64,000 bases of DNA from Staphylococcus lugdunensis. GTDB taxonomy: Bacteria; Bacillota; Bacilli; Staphylococcales; Staphylococcaceae. Below, in pieces: positions 47,171 through 59,114 of this stretch; positions within the stretch are counted from its first letter, which is position 1; each line of letters begins with the position of its first letter. A program made the position numbers and the translations under genes. The stretch spans positions 1,225,454 through 1,289,453 of the forward strand of contig NZ_PPPV01000012.1 in the NCBI RefSeq assembly GCF_002901705.1. The letters are read 5' to 3'. A model generated the notes under the pieces. That model did no database searches. It had not been told where the DNA came from and saw only the letters and a program-made list of their open reading frames with translations.

Positions 47171-47575
47171 CTATCTTCCCTCTCTTTCGTCAACAATGTG
47201 AATGATTTCTGTTAATAGTGAATTAAGACGCTGCTCTCGTTGCTCTAAGTATAAGAAGCCAATCACTGCTTCTATTGCAGAGCTTTTACGATACGTTTGA
47301 ATATCAGTATTTTTAGCTTTTGTATAGCTTTTAGCATTGCGACCACGCCGAACGATATCTAATTCTTCTTCTGTAAACCACTGCTGTGCTAATAATTTTT
47401 CTAGTGTTTGTGCCTGACTTTTAGCTGAGACATAGCGTTTAGCTGCTTGATGAAGACGATTAGGTTTGCTGCGTAATTTCAACACAATATATGCTCTAAC
47501 ATGTTGATCTAAAACCGCATCACCCATGTAAGCTAATGTTAGTGGATTTAATAATTTTATATCCATATTAGCCAC
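47171..47575 (-). CDS. mrnC: Mini-ribonuclease III MrnC
   Basis: 134 residues: an RNase III catalytic domain without the dsRNA-binding domain. [18 protein letters not shown] near residues 12-29 is the family signature, followed by RRGRNAKS and the C-terminal [14 protein letters not shown]. In Bacillus it matures 23S rRNA ends. Its start overlaps the cysS stop by 8 bp. Confidence 0.93.
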   Translation of the reverse strand: MANMDIKLLNPLTLAYMGDAVLDQHVRAYIVLKLRSKPNRLHQAAKRYVSAKSQAQTLEKLLAQQWFTEEELDIVRRGRNAKSYTKAKNTDIQTYRKSSAIEAVIGFLYLEQREQRLNSLLTEIIHIVDEREGR

Positions 47576-48968
47576 GTTTGTATCTCACACCTTGAGGCGT
47601 GTCTTCCAAAATAATATGTTGTGCCTTTAATGTATCTCTAATTTCATCTGCTCTCGCAAAATCTTTATTTTTACGTGCTTCATCACGCTCAGCAATCATT
47701 TGCTCTATCTCTTCATCTAATAGTACATCTGCTTCTTGACCTTTTAAAGGAACGCCTAGTACATCACTAAATATTTGATACACTTCTTTAAAACGCTCGA
47801 TTACTGCCGTTGAAGTTGATTTCTCCAACACATATTTATTGGCTAATTTCGCTAAATCATACCATGCAGTTACCGCATTAGCTGTATTAAAATCATCATT
47901 CATCACTTGCTCAAATTGTTTTAATATTGCATCAATTTGTTCAATGTAGTCTGTTTGTTCAACAATATCGGTAGCTATTGTTTCACGCTCTTCAATTAAT
48001 TGATAGCTATTGCGAATGCGTTCTAGGCCGCTTTTAGCTGCACTAACAAGTTCCATATTATAGTTGATTGGACTGCGATAGTGTACGCTAATCATAAAGA
48101 AACGCAAGACATCAGGATCAATTTCCTTGATGATATCATGCACTAATATAAAATTCCCCAATGACTTACTCATTTTCTCATTGTCTATGTTGATAAAACC
48201 GTTATGCATCCAATAATTTGCAAATGGTGCATGATTATGTGCTTCTGATTGCGCAATTTCATTTTCATGATGAGGAAATTGTAAATCGGAGCCTCCAGCA
48301 TGAATATCAATGGTCTTACCAAGTTCATGATATGCCATCACAGAGCACTCAATATGCCACCCTGGGCGCCCTTCTCCAAAGGGACTAGACCAGCTAATTT
48401 CACCAGGCTTAGCTTTTTTCCATAATGTAAAGTCTAAAGCATCTTCTTTTTGTTCACCCGCTTCAATGCGAGCGCCTACTTTTAAGTCGTCAATAGACTG
48501 ATGGCTTAATTTACCATAGCCATCAAATTTACGTGTTCTAAAATAGACATCTCCATGACTTTCATAGGCATAACCTTCGTCGACTAAATTTTTAATGAAT
48601 TCAATGATATCTTCCATATGGTCCATCACACGTGGATTTGAAGTGGCTTTCTTAACATTTAAAGCACCAACATCTTCATAAAATGCTTGAATATAACGAT
48701 CAGCAATTTCAGGAACGGATTCATTCAGTTCTTGTGAACGTTTAATAAGTTTATCATCAACATCAGTAAAATTTGAGACGTAGTCTACGTCATACCCTTG
48801 GTATTCAAAGTAACGACGTACTACATCATAGTTAATCGCTGGTCGTGCATTCCCTATATGAATATAGTTATATACGGTCGGCCCACAGACATACATTTTA
48901 ACTTTCCCAGGTTCTATGGGTTTGAATACTTCCTTTTGACGTGTCAATGTATTATATAATGTAATCAT
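47568..48968 (-). CDS. cysS: Cysteinyl-tRNA synthetase
   Basis: 466 residues. Class I synthetase motifs: [16 protein letters not shown] near residues 28-43 (first zinc Cys and the HIGH motif), [10 protein letters not shown] near 205-214, [13 protein letters not shown] near 227-239, and KMSKSLGN near 266-273. It charges tRNA-Cys. It overlaps cysE by 17 bp, so both are controlled by the Cys T-box upstream. Confidence 0.97.
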   Translation of the reverse strand: MITLYNTLTRQKEVFKPIEPGKVKMYVCGPTVYNYIHIGNARPAINYDVVRRYFEYQGYDVDYVSNFTDVDDKLIKRSQELNESVPEIADRYIQAFYEDVGALNVKKATSNPRVMDHMEDIIEFIKNLVDEGYAYESHGDVYFRTRKFDGYGKLSHQSIDDLKVGARIEAGEQKEDALDFTLWKKAKPGEISWSSPFGEGRPGWHIECSVMAYHELGKTIDIHAGGSDLQFPHHENEIAQSEAHNHAPFANYWMHNGFINIDNEKMSKSLGNFILVHDIIKEIDPDVLRFFMISVHYRSPINYNMELVSAAKSGLERIRNSYQLIEERETIATDIVEQTDYIEQIDAILKQFEQVMNDDFNTANAVTAWYDLAKLANKYVLEKSTSTAVIERFKEVYQIFSDVLGVPLKGQEADVLLDEEIEQMIAERDEARKNKDFARADEIRDTLKAQHIILEDTPQGVRYKRG

Positions 48969-49593
48969 CTTTAATCTCTCCGTTCTTGGCTTTTTCTAGT
49001 TGTTTTTCTAGCTGCTTAATTTGCTCATATAATGGATCCGGTAAGTTACGGTGATCAAATGTTTTCCCGATTCGTTTACCCTGTTGTTTTACAATATGCC
49101 CTGGAATACCCACTACAGTTGTATAACTAGGCACAGATTGCAATACTACTGAGTTTGCGCCAATATTGACGTTCGACTCAATTTGAATATTGCCTAAAAT
49201 TTTCGATCCAGCTGCAATTAAAACATTGTCTCCAATGTCTGGATGGCGTTTACCCTTTTCTTTTCCAGTTCCACCTAACGTAACGCCTTGATAAATCGTG
49301 ACGTTGTCTCCAATCGTACATGTTTCACCAATGACTACACCCATGCCATGGTCAATAAATAGGCGCTTGCCAATTTGTGCACCAGGATGTATTTCTATAC
49401 CAGTAAAAAAGCGTGAAATTTGTGAAATAATACGTGCTAGTACATATCTTTTCTTATTATATAATTTATGTGCAATTAAATGACTCCATACCGCATGAAG
49501 CCCAGCATACGTAGTGATTACTTCAAATGTTGTTCTTGCTGCTGGATCTTGCTCAAAGACCATTTTAACGTCGTCTCTCATTCTTCTTAGCAA
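48952..49593 (-). CDS. cysE: Serine O-acetyltransferase
   Basis: 213 residues; N-terminal helical part, then left-handed beta-helix hexapeptide repeats including [20 protein letters not shown] near residues 88-107 (catalytic His-Asp) and [18 protein letters not shown] near 114-131. It makes O-acetylserine, the carbon donor of cysteine synthesis. First gene behind the T-box leader, so cysteine synthesis and charging respond together to tRNA-Cys. Confidence 0.95.
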   Translation of the reverse strand: MLRRMRDDVKMVFEQDPAARTTFEVITTYAGLHAVWSHLIAHKLYNKKRYVLARIISQISRFFTGIEIHPGAQIGKRLFIDHGMGVVIGETCTIGDNVTIYQGVTLGGTGKEKGKRHPDIGDNVLIAAGSKILGNIQIESNVNIGANSVVLQSVPSYTTVVGIPGHIVKQQGKRIGKTFDHRNLPDPLYEQIKQLEKQLEKAKNGEIKDDYII

Positions 49594-49684
49594 GATAATC
49601 TCCTCCCCGATTTCATAATAACTTATTTCTTTCCTTGCTCATTCAATAACATCAATTTGTTCTTTAAACGTTTCTTATGAAAAA

Positions 49685-49880
49685 ACGCCTCTAACAAGTA
49701 TGATGTTAGAGGCGCTTTTGCACGGTTCCACTCTTAATTCAGTAAAGCAATATCAGTATATCACTTTACTCTCGTTTATATTATTCAATTGTCTACACAA
49801 AGGTGCATTCCATAACTATTGTGATGTACTTTCACCAACCGTACATTCTCTATAGCACAATATCATTATTTACTAATCCT
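49685..49880 (-). promoter_or_regulatory. Cysteine T-box leader upstream of cysE-cysS
   Basis: On the minus strand the leader contains AGAATGTACGG with GGTGAAAGTACAT (stem I parts), the specifier region GGAATGCACCTTTG with codon TGC (49807-49805), and the T-box core AGAGTGGAACCGTGC. A terminator follows: GCGCCTCTAACA pairs with TGTTAGAGGCG and ends in TTTTTT (about 49717-49680). Uncharged tRNA-Cys should stabilise the antiterminator and switch on cysE-cysS. It fills the gap between gltX and cysE. Confidence 0.9.
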
Positions 49881-49955
49881 TTGTGGACGATACAACTCTA
49901 ATCATATGTCGTTTAGCTCAAAATTTCAAGTAGTTCCTCACTTGAACATGACTTC

Positions 49956-51413
49956 CTATGATACATATTGTTTCAGACGACTTAACACCTTGTCTTTACC
50001 TAACACTTCAATTGTATTTGGCAGTTCAGGACCATGCATTTGTCCAGTAACAGCAACACGTATTGGCATAAATAATTGTTTACCTTTAATACCTGTTTCT
50101 TTTTGAACTTCTTTGATTGTTTTTTTGATTTCTGCAGCTTCAAATGGTTCTAGCGCTTCGAGTTTGCCATACAAATGTTGCATTAATTCAGGAACTTGCG
50201 CACCATTGATTACTTCTTGTTCTTCTGCACCTAATTCTGGCATATCTTTAAAGAACATTTCGGACAATGGCACAATTTCTCCTGCATAGCTCATTTCTTT
50301 TTGATACAAGGCAATTAATTTTCGACCCCATTCGCGATCTTCCTCACTTGGTTGCTCAGGAATTAGATTTGCTTTGATTAAATGTGGTAACGCGAGTTCA
50401 AATACTGTTTCAGTATCTTTGGTCTTCATATATTGGTTGTTAACCCATGCTAATTTTTGTCTATCAAACATTGCTGGTGATTTAGATAAACGCTTTTCAT
50501 CAAAGATTTTAATAAACGTTTCCTTAGAAAAGATTTCATCTTCACCTTCAGGAGACCAACCTAACAATGTAATAAAGTTAAACAATGCTTCTGGTAAATA
50601 TCCTAAGTCACGATATTGCTCGATAAATTGTAAAATTTGACCATCGCGTTTACTTAGTTTCTTGCGCTCTTCATTGACGATTAATGACATGTGTGCGAAA
50701 CGCGGCGGTTCCCAACCAAACGCATCATAAATCATTAATTGTTTTGGCGTATTTGAAACATGATCATCTCCGCGAATAACATCTGATATTTCCATATAGT
50801 GATCATCGACAGCTACTGCAAAATTGTATGTTGGCACCCCGTCTTTTTTAACGATAACCCAATCACCTATATTATTTGAGTCAAATGAAATTTCACCTTT
50901 AACCATGTCATTAAATGTATACGTATGATTTTGAGGTACACGAAAGCGAATAGCTGGTTGACGTCCTTCCGCTTCAAATTGTTGACGTTGTTCTTCTGTT
51001 AAATGCGCATGTTGTCCACCGTATCGAGGCATCTCGCCACGCGCGATTTGCGCTTCACGTTCTGCTTCTAATTCCTCTTCTGTCATATAACATTTATAAG
51101 CTTTATCTTCATCTAGTAATTGTTGAATAAGTGGGTTATAAAAATCTGCTCTTTCAGATTGACGATAAGGGCCATAACCTTTGTCTTTATCTACAGATTC
51201 ATCCCAATCCAAGCCTAACCATTTTAAATTATTAAATTGTGAAGCTTCTCCGTCTTCCAAATTACGTTTACTGTCCGTATCTTCTATACGAACAACGAAA
51301 TCTCCATCATAATGTTTCGCAAATAAATAATTAAATAGCGCCGTTCTGGCATTGCCAATATGCAAATATCCAGTTGGACTTGGTGCGTATCTTACTCTAA
51401 CGCGATTACTCAT
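49956..51413 (-). CDS. gltX: Glutamyl-tRNA synthetase
   Basis: 485 residues from ATG 51413 ([15 protein letters not shown]), with TAGGAG about 8 bases upstream; the GTG at 51422 overlaps that site. HIGH-type motif [14 protein letters not shown] at residues 10-23 and KLSKR near 250. As in other Firmicutes that have GatCAB, it is probably non-discriminating and also charges tRNA-Gln; this is from family knowledge. Confidence 0.97.
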   Translation of the reverse strand: MSNRVRVRYAPSPTGYLHIGNARTALFNYLFAKHYDGDFVVRIEDTDSKRNLEDGEASQFNNLKWLGLDWDESVDKDKGYGPYRQSERADFYNPLIQQLLDEDKAYKCYMTEEELEAEREAQIARGEMPRYGGQHAHLTEEQRQQFEAEGRQPAIRFRVPQNHTYTFNDMVKGEISFDSNNIGDWVIVKKDGVPTYNFAVAVDDHYMEISDVIRGDDHVSNTPKQLMIYDAFGWEPPRFAHMSLIVNEERKKLSKRDGQILQFIEQYRDLGYLPEALFNFITLLGWSPEGEDEIFSKETFIKIFDEKRLSKSPAMFDRQKLAWVNNQYMKTKDTETVFELALPHLIKANLIPEQPSEEDREWGRKLIALYQKEMSYAGEIVPLSEMFFKDMPELGAEEQEVINGAQVPELMQHLYGKLEALEPFEAAEIKKTIKEVQKETGIKGKQLFMPIRVAVTGQMHGPELPNTIEVLGKDKVLSRLKQYVS

Positions 51414-51736
51414 TATATTCACTCCTACGTCATTTATTTCTTGTTTTCATCACTTACGCAACACTTCGCATATCTTTTAAGTTAATAAGAAAAAGCTATT
51501 CTTAAAAATCAACTTTCCGCTACATTAATTCTTAGTGAATAACTTTCAGGGCCATGTTCAGTTGGTAAGACAATATTTTCTCATATATTGTAGCACTTAT
51601 TCAGTACTTTGATAAGTACCATGTTTTGTCATATCCTTGCCTTATAACAAAAAAGTTTCATGTAATTCGTACACACTAAATTTTGCTCGTATACGTTTCA
51701 CATGAAACTGTTAATGTTTAATGATTGGTTTGTTAA
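51414..51736. other. Intergenic region between yacL and gltX
   Basis: Holds the yacL terminator (51654-51709) and, nearer gltX, an AT-rich promoter region. No T-box core or coding frame was seen. Confidence 0.45.
51654..51709 (-). terminator. Terminator of yacL
   Basis: AGTTTCATGT (51654-51663) pairs with ACATGAAACT (51700-51709), with a GTAC/GTAT inner pairing; on the minus strand it is followed by TTTTTTG. Confidence 0.7.
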
Positions 51737-52804
51737 TCACAGGTTATCATCAATTTTTTTAGCAAAGACAATACGACCTGATGACGTCTGCAACAGACTA
51801 ATTACTTCTAATTCTACTTGCTGACCAACCAACTGTTTTGCATTATCTACGACGACCATTGTCCCATCATCAAGATAGCCAACACCTTGTCCAGGCTCTT
51901 TCCCCATCTTTGTGAGTAAGATGTTTAAGTAGTCACCTTGATGTACATTGGGTTTAATTGCTTCTGATAAGTCATTCACATTGAGTGCTTGAATGCCTTG
52001 AACATGACAAACTTTATTTAAATTAAAATCCGTCGTAATGACATGCGCATGATACGACTGTGCTAATTTAACTAATAGGGTATCAATATCGCTGTGTGAC
52101 TTTTGCGGATGGATTACACGCGTTGGATAGTCTAAATCATAGAGTTGATTTAATACGTCTAAGCCACGTTGTCCCTTTTCTCGCTTAACGCTGTCATTGG
52201 CATCAGCGACAATCTGCAACTCATTAATTACACCTTGTGGAATTAAAATTTCACCATCTATAAATCCACAGCGAATCACTTCTAGTATTCTCCCATCAAT
52301 AATAGCACTTGTATCTAACAGTTTAGGCACCGCACTACGATGACTTTGCGACATTGAACGCGCCATATTTTCGGGTAAAAATAGCAACATTTCGTCTCGT
52401 TTCTTTAAACCAAATTGAAATCCTAAATAACATAAAATTAATGTAATAATAATTGGTATAAAATGATTAAATATCGAGTTGCCAATCATTTCTAAAATAA
52501 ATGATGCCATAACTGCAATAAGTAATCCTATAATAAGACCAATTGTCGCAAATAGTATTTCAACAGCACTTCTCTTCATAATCCACTGTTCCATAGTGCG
52601 GATTAATTGTGTTACTTGGTTAATGAAAAAACCAAAAATAATAAAGAATATGAGCGCACCAAGCAACCCATCTATATAATGATTTTTTAAAATTGGATAA
52701 CTTGTAACCCCTATATCATTGACGACTTCTGGAATAATAAGAATTCCTAGAGCAGCACCAACAATAAAGTAGATGATTACTACTATAAATTTAAGTATAT
52801 CCAT
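51737..52804 (-). CDS. yacL: PIN-TRAM domain membrane protein YacL
   Basis: 355 residues. Four hydrophobic segments fill residues about 5-135. A PIN nuclease-like domain starts KLLDTSAIIDGRILEV near 160-175 (acidic site), continues IPQGVINELQIVAD, and has TTDFNLNKV near 252-260. A TRAM RNA-binding domain is at the C-terminus (GYLDDGTMVVVDNAKQLVGQ). The nuclease role is inferred from the fold. It follows radA by 34 bp, as in Bacillus. Confidence 0.9.
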   Translation of the reverse strand: MDILKFIVVIIYFIVGAALGILIIPEVVNDIGVTSYPILKNHYIDGLLGALIFFIIFGFFINQVTQLIRTMEQWIMKRSAVEILFATIGLIIGLLIAVMASFILEMIGNSIFNHFIPIIITLILCYLGFQFGLKKRDEMLLFLPENMARSMSQSHRSAVPKLLDTSAIIDGRILEVIRCGFIDGEILIPQGVINELQIVADANDSVKREKGQRGLDVLNQLYDLDYPTRVIHPQKSHSDIDTLLVKLAQSYHAHVITTDFNLNKVCHVQGIQALNVNDLSEAIKPNVHQGDYLNILLTKMGKEPGQGVGYLDDGTMVVVDNAKQLVGQQVELEVISLLQTSSGRIVFAKKIDDNL

Positions 52805-52838
52805 TCAACTTTCACCTCTTTGGCTGTGTATGAAAATT

Positions 52839-54206
52839 TTAAGCTTTGAAAGCATATTTCAATGCCTCATGTACTGTCGAAACACCTATGACTTGTATAT
52901 TGTCAGGAAATGTCCATCCGCCGATATTTGTTTTAGGGAGTATCACACGTTTAAATCCTAGTTTAGCTGCTTCTTGAACGCGTTGTTCAATACGTGACAC
53001 ACGTCTGACTTCACCAGTCAAACCTACTTCTCCAATATAACAATCTAAACCATCAACCGCTTCATCTTTAAAGCTTGATGCAGTTGCTACAATTACACTT
53101 AAGTCTACAGCCGGTTCTGTTAATCTTACACCACCTGCCACTTTAATATATGCATCTTGTTGCTGCAATAAATAATTTTCTTTCTTTTCAAGCACTGCCA
53201 TAAGCAGGCTCAGACGGTTATGGTCAATACCTGTTGCCATACGTCGTGGATTATTAAACGTTGTTGGGGTCACTAAAGCTTGTACTTCAATAAGTAATGG
53301 TCGTGTTCCTTCCATTGTCGACACAATTGTTGAACCCGGAACATTTGTTGAACGTTCTTCTAAAAACATTTCGGACGGGTTTTTGACACCTTTCAAACCA
53401 CTTTGCTTCATTTCGAAAATACCCATTTCATTTGTTGAACCAAAACGGTTTTTAACAGCACGTAAAATACGATACGCATGATGTTCATCACCTTCAAAAT
53501 AAAGCACTGTATCTACCATGTGTTCTAACAATCGTGGACCAGCTATCTGCCCCTCTTTAGTCACATGTCCTACAATAAATGTGGCAATATCCATCTGCTT
53601 CGCAATATTCATCAAACTTTGAGTACTCTCACGCACTTGAGAAACAGATCCGGGTGCCGATGCAATCTCAGGATGGTAAATCGTCTGAATAGAGTCCACC
53701 ACTAAAATATCTGGCTTAGTTTCTGAAACGGTTTGGTGAATAACTTCTAAATCTGTCTCAGCTAACACATTTAATTGACTAGAGTCTTCCTCTAAGCGTT
53801 CTGCTCTCAATTTTGTTTGATTTAATGATTCCTCACCTGTAATATACAGCACGTTTAATTGTTGCGAAAGCGAGGCACAGATTTGTAGTAATAGTGTTGA
53901 TTTCCCGATACCTGGATCTCCACCAATCAACACTAAAGAACCACTAACAATCCCCCCACCTAACACACGATTAAACTCTTGAGATTTCGTTTGCACACGT
54001 GGTGTCGATTCATGTTGAATACTGTTTAATTTTTGAACTTTTCCGGTAGCCGTTTGTGCTTTAACCCCATGTTTAGGATGTGCAGCCTTCTGTTCTATAA
54101 TCTCTTCCATTTGGTTCCAAGCACCACAATTAGGACATTTACCCATCCATTTAGGAGATTGATAGCCACATGCCATACACTCAAAAATGATTTTCTTCTT
54201 GGCCAC
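52839..54206 (-). CDS. radA: DNA repair protein RadA (Sms)
   Basis: 455 residues. N-terminal zinc finger [19 protein letters not shown] at residues 11-29; RecA-like ATPase with Walker [13 protein letters not shown] near 95-106 and VVDSIQTI near 170; KNRFG near 256-260; C-terminal Lon-like domain ([14 protein letters not shown]). RadA is a helicase-like branch-migration factor in recombination. Position next to clpC is usual. Confidence 0.96.
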   Translation of the reverse strand: MAKKKIIFECMACGYQSPKWMGKCPNCGAWNQMEEIIEQKAAHPKHGVKAQTATGKVQKLNSIQHESTPRVQTKSQEFNRVLGGGIVSGSLVLIGGDPGIGKSTLLLQICASLSQQLNVLYITGEESLNQTKLRAERLEEDSSQLNVLAETDLEVIHQTVSETKPDILVVDSIQTIYHPEIASAPGSVSQVRESTQSLMNIAKQMDIATFIVGHVTKEGQIAGPRLLEHMVDTVLYFEGDEHHAYRILRAVKNRFGSTNEMGIFEMKQSGLKGVKNPSEMFLEERSTNVPGSTIVSTMEGTRPLLIEVQALVTPTTFNNPRRMATGIDHNRLSLLMAVLEKKENYLLQQQDAYIKVAGGVRLTEPAVDLSVIVATASSFKDEAVDGLDCYIGEVGLTGEVRRVSRIEQRVQEAAKLGFKRVILPKTNIGGWTFPDNIQVIGVSTVHEALKYAFKA

Positions 54207-54392
54207 TTTCGCACCTCCACAATTTTCATTAAATCCATTTTATACATTGCACACGGTTATGACAAATGTTTAGAGATTCAAATAGATAGGAAATCATCAT
54301 TTAACAAATAATATATCAAATAACTACAATAAAATTATTTTTTACCTATAGTTTATGTACATTTATTCATTTTATATTAAAAATGAAAAAAA

Positions 54393-54418
54393 CGCTCGCT
54401 AAATCTATCTAGCGAGCG
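54393..54418 (-). terminator. Terminator of the ctsR-mcsA-mcsB-clpC operon
   Basis: CGCTCGCTA pairs with TAGCGAGCG around an 8-base loop, with TTTTTT on the minus-strand side. It lies about 20 bp behind the clpC stop. Confidence 0.85.
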
Positions 54419-54436
54419 CATTAATTTCCAATCTTT

Positions 54437-56896
54437 CTATGCTTGAGTCATTTCTTCTTCAGAATTAGCAGTTCTATCATGAATATCATATTTAAACTCG
54501 GTACCATCATGATCGATAGTCACTGCTTTACCTTCGATTTGATTACCTTCTAAAATTAATTCACTTAAATTATCTTCAACTGTTTTTTGAATTGCACGAA
54601 TGAGTGGACGAGCACCATATTCCGGATCATAACCTTCTTCAGCAATAACTTCTTTCGCTTTGTCTGTTACCTCAATTTGAATATCTTGTTCTGACAAACG
54701 TTGCGTTAATTTATTAACCATCATTGTGACAATTTCTTTTAATTCGTCTTTAGATAATTTATGGAAGACAATAATATCATCCACTCGGTTTAAGAACTCT
54801 GGACGGAAAGCATTTTTAAGCTCTTTCATCATTGTTTTACGAATTGTCTCATAATCCTGACCTTCGCTTGCACCACCAAATCCAGCAAATCGTTGATCTT
54901 GTAGCTCTTGGGCACCAACGTTTGATGTCATGATAATTACAGTATTGCGGAAATCTACACGACGTCCTTTCGTATCTGTTAAATGTCCATCATCTAATAC
55001 TTGAAGTAAAATATTAAATACATCTGGATGCGCTTTTTCGATTTCGTCAAATAAAATAACTGAATATGGTTTGCGTCTTACTTTTTCAGTTAATTGACCA
55101 CCGTCATCGTGGCCTACATATCCTGGAGGCGCCCCAACTAAGCGACTCACAGCATGTTTTTCCATGAATTCACTCATATCAACACGAATCATCGCATCTT
55201 CTTCACCAAACATTGTTTCAGCTAATGCACGTGCTAATTCTGTTTTACCAACCCCTGTAGGTCCTAAGAAAATGAAACTACCAATTGGACGCTTAGGATC
55301 CTTCAAGCCGGCACGTGCACGACGCACAGCTTTACTAATTGATGTCACAGCGTCATTTTGACCTATGACACGACCATGTAATGTCGCTTCGAGATTTAAT
55401 AGTCGATCTGATTCTGTTTCATTAATTTTTGTTAAAGGAATTCCGGTCCAACCGGCGATAACTTCAGCAATATCTTCTTGCGACAATTCTGTGTTACTAC
55501 CACCTTGCGCATTTTGCCATTCTTTTTTGGCATCTTCATATTGCTTTTCTAATTTAGATTGTTTGTCTCTAAGGTTGGCTGCATTTTCAAATTCTTGAGC
55601 GTGAACTGCAGCATCTTTTTCTTTTTTTACAGTTTCAATTTCTTGTTCAATTGATTTTAAATTTGTTGGTGTTGTGTGACTTCTTAATCTTACTTTAGAA
55701 CTTGCTTCATCAATTAAATCAATGGCTTTGTCAGGCAAGAAGCGATCTGAAACATAGCGGTCACTTAATTTTGCGGCCGCATCTAAAGCTTGATCTGAAA
55801 TGTTAATACGATGATGTGCTTCGTATCGATCACGCAATCCTTTTAAAATTTCGATTGTATCTTCAACTGACGGCTCATCAACTTGTACCGGTTGGAAACG
55901 ACGTTCTAAAGCGGCATCTTTTTCAATGTTTTTACGATATTCATCTAAAGTAGTTGCACCAATGCATTGTAACTCGCCGCGTGCAAGTGCTGGTTTTAAA
56001 ATGTTTGAAGCGTCAATAGCCCCTTCTGCACCACCTGCACCAACGAGCGTGTGTAACTCGTCAATAAATAGAATCACGTTGCCGGCTTGATGAATCTCTT
56101 CCATTACTTTTTTCAAGCGTTCTTCAAACTCACCACGATATTTCGTACCTGCTACAACCGTACCCATATCTAATGACATCACACGTTTGTCTTTTAACGT
56201 TTCTGGCACTTCATTATTTATGATTGCTTGTGCTAAACCTTCAGCAATAGCTGTTTTACCTACACCTGGTTCACCAATAAGCACAGGATTATTTTTAGTT
56301 CGACGGCTCAAGACTTCAATCACACGTGTAATCTCTTTTGTTCTACCGATAACCGGATCTAATGTGCCATCTTTAGCAATCACCGTTAAGTCACGCGCTA
56401 AGCTATCTAACGTTGGTGTATTATTAGATTTATTTGTTTGTGCATTTTTCGTACCCATCTCTGGACTACCTAATGCTTTCACAACTTGAGCCCGTGCCTT
56501 CGTAATATTTAAATCTAAATTTGCAAAAACACGTGCCGCTACACCTTCATTTTCACGAATTAAACCTAATAAAATATGTTCTGTACCAACAAAATTGTGA
56601 TGAAGTTTTCTAGCTTCATCCATTGATAATTCAATGACTTTTTTAGCTCTAGGTGTATATCTTAACGTCCCAGCTTGTTCTTGTCCGTGGCCAATAAGTT
56701 TTTCGACTTCGGTAATCACTTTATCTTCAGTAATATTAAAACTTTCTAATACTTTGGCAGCAATACCTTCAGGTTCCTTCATTAAACCTAATAACAAGTG
56801 TTCAGTACCAATATTTGAGTGGTTCAAACGAATAGCTTCTTCTTGTGCATGTGCTAAAACACGCTGCGCACGTTCAGTTAATCTACCAAATAACAT
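54437..56896 (-). CDS. clpC: ATP-dependent chaperone/protease ATPase ClpC
   Basis: 819 residues. N-terminal double Clp-N repeats (residues 1-145), first AAA domain with Walker [14 protein letters not shown] near 207-219 and Walker [17 protein letters not shown], middle (UVR-like) domain with [17 protein letters not shown] near 425-441, and second AAA domain with [11 protein letters not shown] near 547-557. It unfolds substrates for ClpP and needs MecA or McsB as adaptor. Last gene of the CtsR-repressed operon. Confidence 0.98.
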   Translation of the reverse strand: MLFGRLTERAQRVLAHAQEEAIRLNHSNIGTEHLLLGLMKEPEGIAAKVLESFNITEDKVITEVEKLIGHGQEQAGTLRYTPRAKKVIELSMDEARKLHHNFVGTEHILLGLIRENEGVAARVFANLDLNITKARAQVVKALGSPEMGTKNAQTNKSNNTPTLDSLARDLTVIAKDGTLDPVIGRTKEITRVIEVLSRRTKNNPVLIGEPGVGKTAIAEGLAQAIINNEVPETLKDKRVMSLDMGTVVAGTKYRGEFEERLKKVMEEIHQAGNVILFIDELHTLVGAGGAEGAIDASNILKPALARGELQCIGATTLDEYRKNIEKDAALERRFQPVQVDEPSVEDTIEILKGLRDRYEAHHRINISDQALDAAAKLSDRYVSDRFLPDKAIDLIDEASSKVRLRSHTTPTNLKSIEQEIETVKKEKDAAVHAQEFENAANLRDKQSKLEKQYEDAKKEWQNAQGGSNTELSQEDIAEVIAGWTGIPLTKINETESDRLLNLEATLHGRVIGQNDAVTSISKAVRRARAGLKDPKRPIGSFIFLGPTGVGKTELARALAETMFGEEDAMIRVDMSEFMEKHAVSRLVGAPPGYVGHDDGGQLTEKVRRKPYSVILFDEIEKAHPDVFNILLQVLDDGHLTDTKGRRVDFRNTVIIMTSNVGAQELQDQRFAGFGGASEGQDYETIRKTMMKELKNAFRPEFLNRVDDIIVFHKLSKDELKEIVTMMVNKLTQRLSEQDIQIEVTDKAKEVIAEEGYDPEYGARPLIRAIQKTVEDNLSELILEGNQIEGKAVTIDHDGTEFKYDIHDRTANSEEEMTQA

Positions 56897-56909
56897 ATCT
56901 ATTTACCTC

Positions 56910-57926
56910 CTATATGGTCTGAGCTCTTAAAATATCTGCACGTTTCTCATTGACGGATTTCTCATCGTCCTCGTCTTCATCGTTATACAAGAAAGCAGAT
57001 TGAATACTCACCATTAATTCATTAAAATTAAAATCTTGCAATTGTACATATCCTAAATCAATTCCTAATTTCACTTCACTAAGTCGATAGGATGCTTCTT
57101 CCATAGAAATCATTCTACAATTTTGTAATATACCAAGCGAACGATAAACACGATCCAATGTTTCAATTTGGTTATATGTGTGTAACCGTTCGCGAATTTG
57201 CATTTCTTCATTAATAATTTGATTAACAACTTCTGTTAAATTATCGATGATGTCTTGTTCTGTTTTCCCTAAAGTTAGTTGGTTTGAAACCTGATATATA
57301 TATCCATAGACCTGCGAACCCTCTCCATATATACCACGAATTGTAAAGCCAAAACGATTAATTGTTTGAGCAATACGATTCATTCGTTTCATTATCGATA
57401 ATCCAGGTAAATGTAACATAATACTTGCTCTCATGCCCGTTCCAATATTGGTTGGGCATGTAGTTAAGTACCCTAAATGTTCATCGTAACTAATATCTAA
57501 CGCTTTATCGAGTAAATCATCAATATCAGATGCTTTCGTATATAATTCAGACAAAGATAACTCAGGTGACATCGCTTGTATGCGTATATGATCTTCTTCA
57601 TTAATCATAATACTAAGAGATTCATCCTCGTTAGTCATCACTGCCGATGCTGGTTGCTTAATTAGTTCAGGACTGACTAAATGTTTCGCAACAAGTTGCA
57701 GCTTACTTTGCTGGTCCATGCGATCTAGACGTTGTAAATCTAGATCTGGCAATGCATCCTGAACTTCATTAATAACTCGAAAACCTTCTTGTTCAGATGG
57801 AAACATAAGTGGGTGTACATGATTTTCAAGATTACGTGCTAAGCGAATTCGTGATGACATAACAACTGGTGCTGTTTCGATATTGGTCAATATATCATCA
57901 GGATTAATATTATAATCATTCATCAT
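56910..57926 (-). CDS. mcsB: Protein arginine kinase McsB
   Basis: 338 residues. The start is one of two consecutive ATGs (57926 or 57923), with GAGGTG just upstream, and overlaps the mcsA end. ATP-guanido phosphotransferase domain: [21 protein letters not shown] near residues 22-42, [12 protein letters not shown] near 155-166, and [16 protein letters not shown] near 200-215. McsB phosphorylates arginines, which marks proteins for ClpCP and inactivates CtsR. It needs McsA as activator, encoded next to it. Confidence 0.95.
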   Translation of the reverse strand: MMNDYNINPDDILTNIETAPVVMSSRIRLARNLENHVHPLMFPSEQEGFRVINEVQDALPDLDLQRLDRMDQQSKLQLVAKHLVSPELIKQPASAVMTNEDESLSIMINEEDHIRIQAMSPELSLSELYTKASDIDDLLDKALDISYDEHLGYLTTCPTNIGTGMRASIMLHLPGLSIMKRMNRIAQTINRFGFTIRGIYGEGSQVYGYIYQVSNQLTLGKTEQDIIDNLTEVVNQIINEEMQIRERLHTYNQIETLDRVYRSLGILQNCRMISMEEASYRLSEVKLGIDLGYVQLQDFNFNELMVSIQSAFLYNDEDEDDEKSVNEKRADILRAQTI

Positions 57927-58473
57927 GTAACACCTCACTCTGTTGCTTTAATGCTTTTATCTCATCTCTTACAAGAGCAGCTTCTTCAAATTTTTGTTCA
58001 TCTATTAATACATTTAAATATTGTGATTTTTCTTCAATTTGTTTTTTTATTGCTAATTTTTGATGTGATGAATGCGGCGTTTTCCCAACATGTTCATACT
58101 GTCCACCTTGCACCCGTCTCACAATATCAATAATGTCATCTTTAAAGGTAGCATAGCATTGTGCACAGCCAAACTTACCAACATGCGCAATATCTTTTAA
58201 GGTCATATGACAAGTTGGACACTGTTTTTCTTCTTGAAAAGCAACATTTTGAAAATCAATACCATGTTTTGTAGCTAAATGTTGTAATATTTGCTTTACA
58301 ACAAATGCTTCTTCAATATCATCTTGATACTGGTGATGAGATGTGTAATTCTGATTCCATGGATTTTCTCCTTGTGCACAAACAGGACAAACCCATTTCT
58401 CACTGGTTCCATTTTTACTTTTAACCGTAAGCTTTACCTCTGCTTCATTTAAGTGGCAATTTTCACAAAGCAC
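57916..58473 (-). CDS. mcsA: McsB activator McsA
   Basis: 185 residues. Four CxxC pairs (CENC, CPVC, CPTC, CAQC) form zinc-binding modules; a C-terminal UVR motif ([22 protein letters not shown]) binds partners. Known to stimulate McsB kinase and to act in stress and metal response. Overlaps mcsB by about 11 bases. Confidence 0.94.
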   Translation of the reverse strand: MLCENCHLNEAEVKLTVKSKNGTSEKWVCPVCAQGENPWNQNYTSHHQYQDDIEEAFVVKQILQHLATKHGIDFQNVAFQEEKQCPTCHMTLKDIAHVGKFGCAQCYATFKDDIIDIVRRVQGGQYEHVGKTPHSSHQKLAIKKQIEEKSQYLNVLIDEQKFEEAALVRDEIKALKQQSEVLHDE

Positions 58474-58499
58474 GTCTTAACACCTCGCATTTTTCAGTA

Positions 58500-58961
58500 T
58501 TAATAGTAATTAATCACCGGTAAGATTCGTTTTAAAATATTTGCTCGGATAATATCTCTAGACATGACATCCATTTTTAATGTTTCACGGTCAATGACAG
58601 CTTGTATCATTTTAGCTTCTCTTTCACTAATCAAACCTTTTTCAAGCAAGCCGTCAATAACATAGTAACCTTGCTGCTGTGAAATGGTTGGTCCAATTAA
58701 TTGAAGCAAGTGATTAATATACCCCGTTGCATCTTTATTTTCAATTTTCGTGATTCGGATGTATCCACCGCCTCCACGTTTACTTTCTATTTCATAACCA
58801 TGCTCATTGGTGAATCTAGTTTTAATAACGTAATTTAATTGAGAAGGCACACAATCAAACCGCTGTGCTATATTGGCTCGTTGTATTTCAACAGCGTCTC
58901 CATTCGTTTCTTCAAACAATTTTTTAATGTACTGCTCTATGATGTCAGACATATTGTGCAT
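58500..58961 (-). CDS. ctsR: Transcriptional repressor CtsR
   Basis: 153 residues from ATG 58961, near AAGGGGTGATAAGC. An N-terminal winged helix includes [23 protein letters not shown] and the arginine/glycine wing [15 protein letters not shown] near residues 58-73. The C-terminal part ends [13 protein letters not shown]. It represses clp and other heat-shock genes by binding GGTCAAA repeats, and is inactivated by heat and McsB. First gene of the operon. Confidence 0.97.
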   Translation of the reverse strand: MHNMSDIIEQYIKKLFEETNGDAVEIQRANIAQRFDCVPSQLNYVIKTRFTNEHGYEIESKRGGGGYIRITKIENKDATGYINHLLQLIGPTISQQQGYYVIDGLLEKGLISEREAKMIQAVIDRETLKMDVMSRDIIRANILKRILPVINYY

Positions 58962-58974
58962 GCTTATCACCCCT

Positions 58975-59014
58975 TTTGACCTTCTTTGACTATATTATAT
59001 GACCAACTTTGACC
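58975..59014 (-). promoter_or_regulatory. ctsR operon promoter with two CtsR boxes
   Basis: On the minus strand AGTCAAA-N3-GGTCAAA (58991-58975) and GGTCAAA-N3-GGTCATA (59014-58998) match the CtsR heptad pair (A/GGTCAAANNN A/GGTCAAA). A TATAAT -10 (58999-58994) lies between and overlaps the second box, so repressor binding would block the polymerase. Strong evidence for autoregulation. Confidence 0.92.
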
Positions 59015-59114
59015 ATTTTCAACCAATTTGTTTTTCAATTTAAAAAATAAAGGTGTTTGTTCACATCTATTTATTGTATGATAAGATTTAGAAAAAAGAT
59101 TAAGGAGCAGGTCT

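Noticed and set aside
51414..51736. T-box or other leader for gltX
   Set aside because: No GGAACC-type core or specifier region seen; the hairpin present is the terminator of the preceding gene.
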